Shown here: positions 44,475 to 55,775 of the stretch, one piece after another | How positions within the stretch are numbered: position 1 is the stretch's first letter | Layout of the letters: each line of letters starts with the position of its first letter | Source: Plenodomus lindquistii | Lineage: Eukaryota; Ascomycota; Dothideomycetes; Pleosporales; Leptosphaeriaceae | Assembly: GCA_025504975.1 (NCBI GenBank) | Contig: JANUWI010000006.1 | Coordinates: 682,001 to 746,000 of the forward strand | Length of the DNA stretch: 64,000 bases | Direction of reading: 5' to 3' | Notes under the pieces: model-generated | The model's input: the letters and a program-made list of their open reading frames with translations, nothing else | What the model was told of the DNA's origin: nothing | The model's database searches: none | Made by a program: the position numbers and the translations under genes

Positions 44475-44845
44475 GTGATTGGGATTGGTCTGGTGGCGGT
44501 GGGTAGCATGGGTTATGGACGCAGTTTTGGGCGAGAATGTAAGATGTCTATATGTGAGGTACAGCATGGCATGAAAGGGTTTGGATTTTTAGGACGAGCT
44601 AGCCGCTTGACTGGCTATGTAATGAAGATTCTCACGACGCTGTAACTTTTTCGCTCTCCCATGACGCCAGTGCTAACATTGTCTACGCTGGGAAATGAAC
44701 ACCTGATATCCTGAAGTAATGGAAACCCTCTTTTCCCACCAGTAAACTGCTTGTTCGCACAAAAACAAGGTTCACACCACTTAACCTGCCCTGCCCACAC
44801 AACTCACACTCCATCCATCCATACAAGGCCGTATCAAGCAGCCCC
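44475..44845. other. Spacer between convergent genes
   Basis: 371 bases, two 3' ends, no other signal. Confidence 0.4.
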
Positions 44846-45628
44846 TCAAGTCATAGCAGTCTGCACAGGCTGACCACTCCTCCCCCTCTGCGTATCCCCC
44901 TCCCCACCCCTAATCAACCTCTCCAAATCCCTAATCCTCTGCTTCAACGCCTCATTCTCCTTCTTCGCCTCCTCCAACTCCGCCTTATGCAACGCAACCT
45001 CCTCATACCTTGGCGTACTAACCACACTTGAGCTCCTCGCCTCCCCAGCCGCCGTCTGCGACGACACCGAATACCGATGGGGGTAGCTACTCGGCGGCCC
45101 ACTGCGACTTACGCTTGAGGAACTGCGGTGGCGGCGCGAAGACGTCGGGTGCATGGGTCCGGTGAGGGATTCGGCGTGGGTGACGGAGGACTCGGCGGCG
45201 CTGGATGCGGTCGAGGCGACGGAGGCAGAGTGTGCGCGGAGGGCGGAGAGTTCGCGGGTTAGACGGTTGACGACGGCTTCTTGCTCTTTCTCGAGCTCGA
45301 GGTGCATTTCTGCGGGCGTCATGGGACGCGGGTGTCGCATGGGGACGCCGGCCGAGTCGGGGCTGATGTGGCCGCTTGTGCTGGGGCTGAGAGGGGGGAA
45401 GGCGTGCGTGTGTTGCGAGGTAGAGTGGGTTGAGGGAGAGAGGGTGCCGCCGGGTGAGGCGAGGGGAAGCGGTGGTGGGCTCATGGGGTGGATCTGGGAT
45501 GCCCGTCGTGAGGCTGGCGTGGAGTTTTGGCGGGACAGCGAGCCGGAGGCAGGTTGCGTATTCGAGGACGGGTTGCTCGTGATGTTTGGGTGCGGAGACG
45601 GCGGGACAGAGTTGAGGTCGGGAGCCAT
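44846..45628 (-). CDS. Ser/Pro-rich protein with C-terminal coiled coil
   Basis: Start at 45628 (MAPDLNSVPPSP) because the longer open frame upstream has no ATG; 260 residues. The first about 120 residues are Ser/Pro-rich and probably disordered. A conserved-looking block HPRPMTPAEMHLELEKEQEAVVNRLTRELSALR (about 123-155) is helical. The C-terminal VALHKAELEEAKKENEALKQRIRDLERLI (about 212-240) has heptad spacing of a coiled coil. No catalytic or DNA-binding motif seen. Family unknown to me. Confidence 0.6.
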   Translation of the reverse strand: MAPDLNSVPPSPHPNITSNPSSNTQPASGSLSRQNSTPASRRASQIHPMSPPPLPLASPGGTLSPSTHSTSQHTHAFPPLSPSTSGHISPDSAGVPMRHPRPMTPAEMHLELEKEQEAVVNRLTRELSALRAHSASVASTASSAAESSVTHAESLTGPMHPTSSRRHRSSSSVSRSGPPSSYPHRYSVSSQTAAGEARSSSVVSTPRYEEVALHKAELEEAKKENEALKQRIRDLERLIRGGEGDTQRGRSGQPVQTAMT

Positions 45629-46454
45629 GCTTGCGGTTGCAGGGCGTTTGTTGTGGGCGAGGTTGAGGTTGTGGTTGTGACGGGCACAGATCAGTGCCTT
45701 GCTGTGCTTACTATGTATACGGGAGGGTGACGATTGCGACTTGAGTCGTTGTCGGTATGCCTGGACCCCGTTGTGCACAGTGGGGCACTTGATAGCGATA
45801 TCGCAGGCTGCAAGATCATGAAAAGACCCGAGACGTCAGGATGGTCGATGTTTAGTCGGTGAGGACGCAATCGGCGGTGATGTCGAATGATGTCGGACGG
45901 AAGTAATGGAGCGGCACCAACAACCGATGAGGGGCAGGCGCATTCACCTGGCTGTCATGTTCGGGGAAGATCGCTTGCCGTGCACGCCGGCTTGCGTTTG
46001 GGCCGGTAGTTGCTGCGCTGGTACTTGCTTGGTGGTGTTGGTCGCAATGAAGCGATGTTCGCTCGAGAGAGGTTGTCGTCCACTCGTATCGCTCAGCCTT
46101 GCCATCTACATGAAGCCGTGATTTTGCACGTGAAAATGGATCATGGGTATAACCTCCGTTACCATTGCAACACCAAGACGGCACAAAATTAATCAAAATC
46201 CATTGGTATTCATTCCTGCCATTCCCCCATGATGCCATGGTGAATCCCTGCCATCCTTGCCTTACATCGTGGCGACCGTTTCTCATCAGTTTGACAGCAT
46301 CGTGTGCGCGTGTCACCTCCGCAGTTCCCTGAACCTTCCTAGGTTTTCGCGAAAATGCTTTCAAACCTTCAACTCCAATCGCAATGCTCTATCGCGACAT
46401 GGCCTTGGCCTTGGCCTTGAATCACTAGTCTTTTCCGACTTCCAGGAACGTGGC
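45629..46454. other. Spacer (0.8 kb) between two minus-strand genes
   Basis: Promoter of the coiled-coil gene and 3' UTR of eIF3l. Nothing else supported. Confidence 0.4.
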
Positions 46455-48005
46455 TTAGTATGTCCTAGCCAGGTTGCGGAGGTACCAGTCCACCAGCCTC
46501 CTACCGACCTTTGCCTCGGAAACGTGAATGAGGTCCTACTAATTGTTAGCTAATATTGACTGAATCATGAATCGTCAGACTTACTCCTTCCATGGCGTAG
46601 TCCAGATCACCGCTGTTAACGATGTCACCATCCAGCAATCCACCCTCAGTCCACCTAATCTGCCTGTTCCTCTGCTTGTTGACAAGCAACCAGCACCTTA
46701 GCTTCTCTGGCTCGACCTCGAGGAAACCAGCCAGCTTCTTGAGATCCATGGTGGTGTAAAGCTTGAGGTAACTCTTGACGGTAGGCGACATCATGTTGTT
46801 CTTGACCTCATCCATGAAGATGCGGAGGTGGTGCTCCACCGGGTCGATGTTGACCTCCGGGTTGTCGAAGTCGGGAGGAGTCGGGCTGATGAACTTGGGG
46901 CAGGCGGTGCGGAACAGCTCCTCGAACAGGGGGAGAGAGTCGGGTCCACCACGCTGCAGCCTGTTAAATTGCTCGCCATACTTCTCACGGAGAGCAGTGT
47001 GGATGGTGTCATCGAGGCGTGTGGGCTGGAAGGCAACGCAGATGGCGATGAGTGCGTACATCTGGTCGTTCTTCTTGGTAATGGAGTCGTACTGAGCGTT
47101 CTTCTGGAAGTTCTTTGTTCGTGAGACGTAGACGAGAATGTGGCTGAACATGCGGATGGCGTCCGAGTAGCGGCGCATCATCATGTAGGAGAAACCGACA
47201 TAGTAGTAGGTTGTGAAGTGGGCAGCCATGACGCGCGCGAACATGGCCTTCTTGTTGAGCTCAATGTCGTCGAGCGTCTTGAGGGCGAGGCTGAAGTCGC
47301 CGAGAAGGCAGTGGACGCGCAGCAGACCAATGATGGAGAAGTATCCCAGCATCTTGTACAGGGGGCGGTTGCCGTACTCGCCAGCGTAGAGACTGGCGTC
47401 CTCGCCGCGCTTCATGGCGCCGAGCTGCTCACTAATCTGTGAGCGCTGGATGAGCGAGTAGAGGACGTTGAGGACGCTGTAGCAGCCCCACGTGTTTGGG
47501 TTCTCGCGCAGGAGGGTGATTTCCTCGTCGTTGTCGTTTTTCTGGGCGACGCGCTGGCGGTAGCTGCAGAAGCTGTTGAACTGGTAGATGAACTCGTCAA
47601 TGACATCCCAGGCCCAGTAGTACTGTCACGCGTCAGTCGTGTTGTTCGTCTGCATCTGACATGGGTTGCCCATGTCTGCGCATGTGTGCCATGTCAGGGC
47701 CTGCTCACATTCGGCACTTCGAGATCGACGGGGCCCTCGGAGTTCAAAATGTAGTGGAAGAGGTTGCAGTAGCTGTCGTAGCTGGCAAACTTTGTCTCGA
47801 GCGTGGCCTGGAACTCGAGGGGCGTGGCGGCGGCCTGCAGCTGGGCGTGGATGTCGTGGTTGCTGTTGATCGAGGGCATGCGGTCGAGGTCGTCCATGCC
47901 GTCATACTGGACCTGCTCGCGGTAGTCGTTGGCCATGTTCTCCTCGTCTGCATCGCTGTCGTCGGCGGGGGCGCGGCGGGCCTCGCCGTTGTGGTACTGG
48001 CTCAT
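46455..48005 (-). CDS. Eukaryotic translation initiation factor 3 subunit L
   Basis: eIF3 subunit in the cytoplasmic 43S preinitiation complex. Exons on the minus strand are 48005-47709, 47622-46585 and 46535-46455, giving 471 residues. The N-terminus is acidic (DSDADEENMANDYREQ). The body has YYWAWDVIDEFIYQFNSFCSYRQ, NPNTWGCYSVLNVLYSLIQRSQI and GYFSIIGLLRVHCLLGDF. The PCI domain occupies the last third (LKLYTTMDLKKLAGFLEVEPEKLRCWLL). The tiny third exon supplies the conserved end AKVGRRLVDWYLRNLARTY. Without this exon, translation would run into a spurious 12-residue tail. Baker's yeast lacks this subunit, which agrees with a filamentous fungus. Confidence 0.95.
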
Positions 48006-48698
48006 GGCGGCGGGCTGGTGGTTGACGGGCAGCACGGAGGGCGTGAGAGGAGGGGGAGAGAAATTCGGAGTTCCGTGGGCTCGTGGTCGTGGGCTCGTGG
48101 GACGTGGGAGGCCGGGCTGTTCTGATAGGGCTCCCCGCCGCGATGCCGCCCACAGCACTTTTGACAATTTGGGGCCCGGGCACTGTGCGTGAGCGTTATC
48201 GATAGCGCCGCCTGCACGCCCTGCACTCTGCCAGTGTGGACAAAGCCCGCGGGGCCCGCCTTGGCTGCTGGCTCTCTCGAGTCTCGCCCACCCACCTGCG
48301 CCATCCAATCCAACCACGGCGGGCTCGCCTCAAGACCATGAATCGTCACCGCACACCCGTCGCAGCCCTAGCCTGCTGGCCTTGTGGCACAGAAAGTCTG
48401 GCGAGCCTGTCTCGGTAGGCGGTGTCACGTCCGGTAGTTTCGCTCTAGCGCATCACGATGACTTTGGTGAATTAACAAGCCATGTTCTATTAGGGGCGCT
48501 TGCTGGCGAGCACTCCGTTGCGAACCCAGCCCGCTGTTTAAAAGGGCCTCGCAGAGTCCAAGTCATGGCCGTTTTCCTTCCGTGGTCAAAGGCCCTCTCT
48601 GATCCACCGTCCTTACAGTCACTCGTCTCAAGTCTCGATTCTGCCTTCACAAACACCCTTCAACCATACCAACAAGGTTGTGCTCATACAACACAAAC
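48006..48698. promoter_or_regulatory. Divergent promoter region between eIF3l and the EthD-type gene
   Basis: About 690 bases between outward-facing starts, GC-rich next to eIF3l. No gene supported. Confidence 0.45.
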
Positions 48699-49184
48699 AT
48701 GACGTACACCATCATCATCTTCATCACCAGAAGCGCTCATCTCACCACGGAAGAATTCAAGCACCACTTTGAACATAGACATCTCCCATTAGCCCGTAGC
48801 TTGGTCGGCCGACTATGGCCAAAGACCTTCAAACGTCAATATCTCGCGCGCATCAATCGGCAAGGCTTTGGCGGTCCAGCAAATCCCGATCGGCCGCTCT
48901 TGATGCTACGGGGTGATAGACTCGACGATGACTACGACTGCATTGCCGAGCTCAGCTTTGACAGCGAAATGGACCTGCAGCTCTTCTACAGAGGCATCTA
49001 CGCCGCAGAAACTGCCGCAATACTAACAAGAGACGAGGAAAAGTTCTTGGAGCCGGGCAAAACAAGAGTCGTCGTCGTGGGAGAAACAGTCACGGAACAA
49101 GGAGGCTTTACGACATCGGAGATTGGCTACACACCAAAGTTTGATTCACCGGACAGCGAGAGGAGTTCTAGCGGATTAAGCTGA
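48699..49184 (+). CDS. EthD-type dimeric alpha-beta barrel protein
   Basis: 161 residues; the start at 48699 (MTYTIIIFITRS) is the first ATG in frame. The fold signature is TRSAHLTTEEFKHHFEHRHLPLARSL near residues 10-35, followed by DDYDCIAELSFDSEMDLQLFYRG (about 86-108), as in EthD domains. A C-terminal strand (KTRVVVVGETV) follows, then a disordered tail. Fungal members include polyketide dehydratases or decarboxylases and many uncharacterised proteins. No polyketide synthase or other cluster gene is adjacent, so a secondary-metabolite role is not supported here. Confidence 0.7.
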   Translation: MTYTIIIFITRSAHLTTEEFKHHFEHRHLPLARSLVGRLWPKTFKRQYLARINRQGFGGPANPDRPLLMLRGDRLDDDYDCIAELSFDSEMDLQLFYRGIYAAETAAILTRDEEKFLEPGKTRVVVVGETVTEQGGFTTSEIGYTPKFDSPDSERSSSGLS

Positions 49185-49490
49185 GTTAGATGCAAGAGAG
49201 GGGGTGTGTGACACCGTTTGCAGGATTTGGTGGCGGAAGTGTTCTGCATTGCGTGTCACTAGTCAATATGACTACCTATTTCATTCGGCATTTTGTACCG
49301 ATCACGATTTCCGGAGTATCTCCCAAGGAACTCGAGTAGTCAGGCTCGAGAATGTGTAGAAGCCAGCCATGACGTTATCTTATACGCGCATATACCAAAT
49401 CCAATCGTCATTTTTTCACATCTACTACATAGACACACCCTGATACTTCTTCTTTATTGCATCCCTCACACTAACCAAACACTCACTTAC
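49185..49490. other. Spacer between convergent EthD-type and nitrilase genes
   Basis: 306 bases, AT-rich, two 3' ends. Confidence 0.4.
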
Positions 49491-50789
49491 TCACAGCTTA
49501 TTCTTCGAATGCCTATAATCATAATGCCACCCTTCACTCGCAATATCACTCCTAACCTTATAATTACTCTCCGCATCCTCTAGGATCTGCATATCAATAT
49601 CCACCACACTCATTCCCTCTGCGCAACCTCCCAGTTTAGCCAACGGCCCCACAAACGGCACCGTGACCTGCGAGAGTCCGGCGTAACTCTGTCCTGGTGG
49701 GCCCCCCGCGTTGGCAAACACGATTGCTGCGTTGTCCTGCTGTGTCAGAATGGGGTAACTATCGCAGAAGTAGGGTGAAAGTGAGGCGAGAGAGAGAGGG
49801 AGAGAGAGAGGTGCCGCATGCATGCATGCATGCATGAGGCACATCGATTACGTACCACAAGTATTCTCAAATGCTCGTGCAGTAAGCATACTATCCAAGA
49901 ACAGCGCTTCAGCAGCGGGGTTCTGCTTCAAGCCTGCTTCGTTGCAGTCATCGAGTTTCCAGAAGGTTGGTATGATGCTGGAGGTTTATTTAGTTAGTGA
50001 TGAGTAGGTTCGGGGAAATTAATGAACTTGATGCGTTGGACAATGACAGGGGGGATTGTAGTATGTAAGCTTGTGGCGATGAGAAGAACATTGATACTAC
50101 TTACATGATTTTTGCCCCTTGGGCAATTAGTTCTCTGAAGGCCTCGGGGAAGGCGAGGTCCCAGCATATTAGCATGCCTATCTTGCCGATTGGTGTGTCG
50201 AAGACTTCGTGGTTTTCTCGGCCTGAGCCGGTGAGATGGTCGCGTTCTGGGCCCCTATGCATCATCATTAGTCAAGGACAACATATACAACTAAATACGC
50301 ACCATCCTGGAACGCAGTACACCCCGGTAGTTGGTGGAGGAGGTAATGAACGTACCAAAGATTTTTCTTCACATACTTCCCCCTCACTTCCCCCTCCTGA
50401 TCAATAAAATACGCCACATTAATCAACCGATTCTCTTCTTTCTCCTCTCCTCGATGACTCTCCACAATCGTGCCCGGTACAATGCATATTCCGCACTCTT
50501 TTGCTAGATCCTGGTACTTTTGTAGATACGCTTCCCAGTCGTCGCACAGGTTCGTAAACTCTGGGTCCTTGGGATGCCAACTGGTAAGGTGGTATTCTGG
50601 GAGAACGGCGAGTTCGGCACCCTGAGAGGCGGCGGAGCGGATGAAGTTTGCGGCTTTATTGAAGTTGTGGGAGGGCGACATGGGCTGGGGAGTGGGTCAG
50701 TGTGGGGGAGGGGTAGGAAAATGGGCGAGATAGGGTGCATGTACTTTGGGGTAGAGCTGGATGACTGCAACTTTTACTATTGGTGTCAT
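49491..50789 (-). CDS. Carbon-nitrogen hydrolase (nitrilase superfamily)
   Basis: Predicted to hydrolyse an amide or nitrile; substrate unknown. Exons on the minus strand are 50789-50745, 50684-50356, 50254-50105, 49977-49856 and 49726-49491, giving 293 residues. The catalytic triad is visible: Glu in LAVLPEYHLTSW, Lys in GKYVKKNLW and Cys in GMLICWDLAFPEAFREL. IPTFWKLDDCNEAG, LTARAFENTCAIVFANAGGP and a C-terminal GWHYDYRHSKNKL complete the fold. Nothing suggests a fused second domain. The fourth intron (49727-49855) contains a GA run and a GCAT repeat. Junction phases all agree. Confidence 0.88.
49788..49835. repeat. GA run and five GCAT units inside a nitrilase intron
   Basis: Imperfect GA run at about 49788-49810 and GCAT x5 at 49816-49835, both in the fourth intron. 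Confidence 0.9.
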
Positions 50790-51321
50790 GATGTCTTTGG
50801 AATAAACTGGTCCAAACTCTGGGATGTTATGAGGCGGTGTTGAAGATGCAATGGCACTTGACATGCATCTACACATTGCGCACGGGGGGCTAATGCTCGC
50901 TAAAGTACGATAAGCTTTGGATCGGCGGTAGCGGTAGGCGTCACGTCATTCTGCATTCAGCTCCGCGTCTACTGAGCTTCGACTCGACATTGGCTAGTCT
51001 TAGCGTCTCCTGTAAATGGTGCTCCATATGACTTTGATTGCGCAGGTGGCCACTAAAGAAATCTGGGTATCTATGTAACGATGATCATACTCCGTGTAAA
51101 GCCAGTGATAGGGAGAAGAAAAAACTCGTAGGAAAGAATGGGATACATCTCGACAAGAACTGGCGCGTTGAGATGTCCTTACAACCTTGCAATTTCCCGC
51201 TAATGTAGGGCTTTCAGTCCACAGGATAGTCAAGGGTAGTAATCCTAACGATTCAACGACATTGCGCTTGATCGCCGCTCTCGAAGAGCACTGGGCACAA
51301 TGACGGCACCCCGTCGGGATT
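50790..51321. other. Spacer between two minus-strand genes
   Basis: About 530 bases; promoter of the nitrilase gene and 3' end of the RRM gene. No gene supported. Confidence 0.4.
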
Positions 51322-52846
51322 TCATACCATTATGCTACTCCAGTGATCACTGTCCAAACGAATACCGCTGTGAGGGCACGTTGTGGAATCATCCTCAGAC
51401 TCGTCATCAGATCCGGCGCCAAGTATAGCATACTGGTTTACGACTGGCATGGGCTTCATCTGTCCGTACCGAATTGGGGGTCGGACTCTGGTCGTGCGCG
51501 GTGGAAGAGGGTCGGCACATTCGTCGGCGTAGTACTCAACACGTAGACCTTTGTACACGGTGCGCGACATCATACAGGTCCTGGCGAAGAGAGCGTTGTG
51601 GACTGAGTTGGTGGAAATGTATGCGTCTCCATTCTTGAAGTTTATGTCAACGACGACCAAGTTGTGTATGTGGTCCAGATGGTCTCTGATTTGATCTGCC
51701 GTGAGCTTGGCGGCAGCGCCACGGACGACGAGATTTCGGGTAGCTCCACCCGCTATCTTGTTCGCTACGTGGGATGGTACGTGGAATTGTCGGTCACTCC
51801 AACGAAATTCGAGCTTGCATCTTATCAGCTTCTTGCATACGGGAGACTCACGGGATAGACGTACCCTCTTTGTCTGCAGGTAGATATCATTCCGCTTAGC
51901 GTAAGCCAGGAACTCTGCAGCACCTTCAACGAACGAGACGGTGGCAGACCTGTCATTGCGTAGAAAAATGTCCAACAGCCTCCCACCACGAACAATGCCA
52001 GCGATATCCTTATGTGTAGTGCCCTCTGGAAAGTTTGTGATAAGGACGGTACGCTGATCGTGAACAGGAAGATGTTTTCCTTGAGTACGGTGGCCATTCA
52101 AGCTCTCTCGAATGGGGCTCTCGGTGGAGGACTCCGGTTCATCGTAGCTGACGGCCGGGTGGTTGACAGGTAGGCGCCTTCTGTTCAATCCAGGAGCAAT
52201 ACCCGTGGTTGGTGAGCTGTGATTATCAAACGATCCGGCTACTGGTGTAGGGCTGTTCATTGACTTGGCCGGTGTCTCCTCGGATGCGTAATCGTAAGGA
52301 GAGGCTTTGGTGTTGCTGCCCTCGCCAGCTAGCAAAGTCTCCAAAGTCTCCATCGTCAGGCCGCCGCGAAAGAGGGCGCTTTTGAGAAGATCTAGCAATC
52401 GTCAGAGATTGAACTCCAGCCAAGTGAATGGTCTAAGTGTGATCGTATGCGATTGTACGTACGGTATTCTTGAACGGCATGTAGCTATAGTGATTCGAAT
52501 GTCAGAAAGAAGTCGAGGGACACGTGAAGAAGATATCAAAGTGAAGGTGTCCATTTCTGGTTCTGCAGGAGCACGTCACGAGGAGTAGTAAGACGTACCA
52601 GAAATGTATGCTCGTCCTTGGAGATGGTGACATTTTTGGAGAGATCAGCGCCAAACTCGAGATCATGTTCAGACGTGTACTACAGCTGGGGGTCAGATGG
52701 TGATGACAGTGCCAGTTTCAGGCTACACCTACGAATTTGGCTCTACCACATGATTAGCATACATTCGGCGCAGCAGTGTGCTCAGCATGTACCTACCGTC
52801 GTAGGAGGGCTTCGAAATAGGATTTGCCTATGGTGACGGAAGACAT
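51322..52846 (-). CDS. RNA-binding protein with two RRM-like domains, six exons including microexons
   Basis: Exons on the minus strand are 52846-52797, 52742-52733 (10 bases), 52679-52599, 52484-52463 (22 bases), 52391-51865 and 51813-51322, giving 393 residues. The N-terminus MSSVTIGKSYFEALLRRAKFY leads to VTISKDEHTFLLHAVQEYHLLKSALFRGGLTMETL. This order arises only after the microexons are joined, and it resembles other fungal RRM proteins. Then come a disordered Ser/Pro stretch and RRM-like domains (RTVLITNFPEGTTHKDI to SATVSFVEGAAEF; ATRNLVVRGAAAKLTADQI to DAYISTNSVHNALFAR). Probable post-transcriptional regulator; target unknown. Confidence 0.72.
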
Positions 52847-53293
52847 GATGTTTAGGTGAGAAGAGATGGGGAACTGAGGCGACTGAAGCCTCTATCAGGC
52901 AGCTCCAGGGCATTGTTTGAGCAAAAGGAAAGGCTGAGGCACAGCCATTGCCATCTTGAGCTGCACACCCCGGCTCCACTAGCGCGGGCCCCACTGCACA
53001 GGCAAGCGCGACCCCGGATTCCAACATGTGTTTCCGGTGTTTCGTGAATCAAGAATCAGTATGTCGTATTCGCTATCCCGGGTTGTGGTTTGCTCTGGAC
53101 GTGGGCCTGCTGGTGCCGATTATCGTGAAATCGAAGTTCATTTTCAAGCCCAACGTTGACGATGATGATGCACTTGTCGCACAACAGCTCGATATTGTGC
53201 GACATGCCCACGCGGCGGGTCCTAGCGCTCACTCTGCCCTAGCCTATCACGCCCCAAATCTCTGTCTAGAGTTGCTGAGCCTCTGTGCAGTCT
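52847..53293. promoter_or_regulatory. Divergent promoter region between the RRM gene and BCS1
   Basis: 447 bases between outward-facing starts; no TATA box recognised. Confidence 0.45.
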
Positions 53294-54814
53294 ATGGAAC
53301 CCAACACGCCACAACACGAGCTGGCAAAGCAGATTACTGCCAGCAGCGGGGCGGGCTCAAGCTCGGTGTTCTCGCACATCACAGACAATCCCTTCTTTAC
53401 CGCCGTATGGCCCACCCTAGTGCTGACAGCCTTGTTGGTGGTGTGCTCACACGTCTCATAGGGCTTCGGTCTCGCAGCGCTTGGAGTTGCGGCGCGTACA
53501 GGCCAGAAGGGACTCCAACATGGCGCCGCATTTGTGCGCCGGCGCATGCTCGTCGACCTCGAGATAACGCGACACGATGACGCCTATCCGTGGCTCCTCC
53601 AATGGATGACCAACTACCACCGCGCACAGCAAGCCGGCGTGAGGCCACCTGCGCAAACCGGCGTGCTCACCAAAATCCTCAATCGCATCGATCCGCGCAT
53701 GCACCACCTCCAGGTGCAGACATACACCCCTCAAGATGGGCCGTCACATGCTGCCCACTTCTCCTTCGTGCCTGGTCCTGGCAAGCACTTTCTGCGCTAC
53801 AAGAACGCCTTCATCTTGGTTGACAGGCAGCGAGAGCGGAATAGTCTGAATGTAAAGGACGGAGTACCCTTTGAGACGATCAGCCTCACGACGTTATATT
53901 CGCATCGCGACATGTTCGAAGACATCTTCGCTGAAGCGCACCAGATCTACCAGCAGTCGCAAGAGGGCAAGACTGTGATTTACAACTCAATGGGCACCAT
54001 GTGGCAGCCCTTTGGGGACGCGAAGCGCAAGAGGCCCCTGGACTCTGTCGTCCTTGAGCGTGGAGTCAAGGAGAGGATTGTGGAGGACATGGAGGCTTTT
54101 ATTGAGTCACGCAAGTGGTACCTGGATCGTGGTATCCCTTATCGAAGGGGCTATCTACTGTACGGCCCGCCAGGGACTGGCAAGAGTTCGTTCATACAGG
54201 CGGTTGCAGGTCACTTGGACTTCAACATTGCCATCCTGAATGTCAGCGAGCGGGGCTTGACAGACGACAGGCTCAACCATCTACTAACCAAGGTACCACG
54301 TCGCACAGTAGTACTGCTAGAAGACGTAGATGTCGCATTCATGAACAGGAAGACGCCGGGACCAGACGGATTTGCCAGCGCTTCTGTCACCTTTTCTGGG
54401 CTTCTTAATGCTCTAGATGGTGTCGCGAGTGCCGAAGAACGCATCATCTTCCTCACGACAAATCACGTGGAGAGACTAGATGAGGCTCTAATTCGGCCTG
54501 GTCGTGTTGACATGACGGTTCGGCTTGGCGAGGCAACCGAATATCAGATCGAACAGCTCTGGGACCGCTTCTATGCCGAGTTCGATGCGAGCGGTGAAGC
54601 AAAGCAGCGGTTCATGGCCAGAGTTCGCGAGCTCAACCTCATAGACTCTGTGAGTACTGCCGCATTGCAGGGATTATTTCTGTATAACAAGGACGATGTT
54701 GAAGGCGCCATCGTCATGGTTGAGGGTCTCACCGCTGGTCACAGCCAACGGGAAGGCCATGTGGGCTTACCTGGCCACGTGGACGTCGAGCAGACTGGTC
54801 ATCAAGAAGTATGA
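53294..54814 (+). CDS. BCS1: BCS1-family mitochondrial AAA ATPase
   Basis: Inner-membrane AAA protein that inserts the Rieske Fe-S protein into complex III. Exons 53294-53404 and 53462-54814 give 487 residues. The N-terminus (DNPFFTAGFGLAALGVAARTG, then FVRRRMLVDLEI) carries the BCS1 import and membrane region, rebuilt across the intron. The BCS1-specific domain contains KHFLRYKNAFILVDRQRE. The AAA module has Walker A GPPGTGKSS (starts at about residue 273), Walker B VVLLEDVD (320-327), sensor FLTTNH and arginine-finger region RPGRVDM. All catalytic residues are present. Fungi often have several BCS1 paralogues, so orthology is likely but not proven. Confidence 0.9.
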
Positions 54815-55775
54815 TCTTGCAGACGTGCGTGTGGTCGCCCTGTAGCACCTCGTGTATGAAGTCAGAAGTACTGGTAGAATATGGCAAACGCGCATAGATG
54901 TCTAGATGCGGTGTTAGAGTCGACCGGCATGCTTGCAGATCGTGCACAATGCAGATGGTGTTCCGGGCGATGCCGCCCCAAGCCCTCAAGGGTCCCGCAA
55001 TAATGACCTGCATGCCGCCCGCGTGCGCGCGAAGCGCTCGTCTCCCGCCCACGCCCTTGATTTTCGCAGCATCCCCCACTTCGCTGCCGTACGTCTAACT
55101 GCATTGGCCGTGGGATTCTTCATTTTGAAATCTGTTGCGTAACTCTATCTAATCAGATCATCAGAAGCAAAACGGCACAGTGAAGCGGGCCTATAATCCT
55201 GGCTCTTTATCCGATCATCTGATTTCCCGACATTGCACGAAGCCCTGTTTGGATGTTTGGTGCGACAGCTCGGCCGCACTGCACACGCCAGCGTGTGGGC
55301 ATCATTCCGTACTTATGGCTCGCGAAGCCTGGCACGAATTAACTTTCTCGGACGCTGCCTCGCCTGGTCCACGTCCACGTTCTCCCAGTCACACGGCTAA
55401 CGCGGGAACACCCACTTCGGCAGGCAGCTACGAATTGCACGCGCTGCCTGAAAAAGCAAGGAACATAGCCACCCCCCAAACGAGACCTGATGACGAGCAC
55501 GATCCATCACGTCCTCCAGCGAACTCTCCTTCGCTCGACAAGATCACTATGTCGAGAGCGCCTTTGTTGGTGCGATCGAGCCCAGCGCAGGGTACTGGTA
55601 AGCTAGAACGAACGCGCATGTCTGCAGCGCGACCCTTACGCAGCGCTTTGCCCCTGCATATCGGTTCGGTTGCGCGGGTCGCAAATCGCAGCGCTGCACA
55701 GATTCGCCATCTGATTGTGAGGTAGTCCTGGGCTAATAGCAGACAGGATCCTATGGAGGTCTGCCAATATTATCC
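54815..55775. other. Spacer upstream of the OPT transporter
   Basis: About 960 bases. A plus-strand open stretch 55180-55725 reads as low-complexity sequence without a domain and is not accepted; probably promoter and 5' UTR of the transporter. Confidence 0.4.

Noticed and set aside
43799..44509. Minus-strand frame of 236 codons opposite the NOP8-like gene
   Set aside because: Mirror image of acidic and lysine-rich low-complexity codons, which produce poly-Ser/Phe on the other strand.
46546..46584. Alternative C-terminal tail of eIF3l by reading through the last intron
   Set aside because: The spliced version restores the conserved end of the subunit, while the read-through gives an unrelated 12-residue tail.
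52392..52398. TTG start at 52398 for the RRM gene
   Set aside because: It falls within an intron; the splice at 52391 joins a better N-terminus starting at 52846.
55180..55725. Open frame of about 180 codons upstream of the OPT gene
   Set aside because: Low-complexity sequence without a family signature, located where the promoter and 5' UTR of the transporter are expected.
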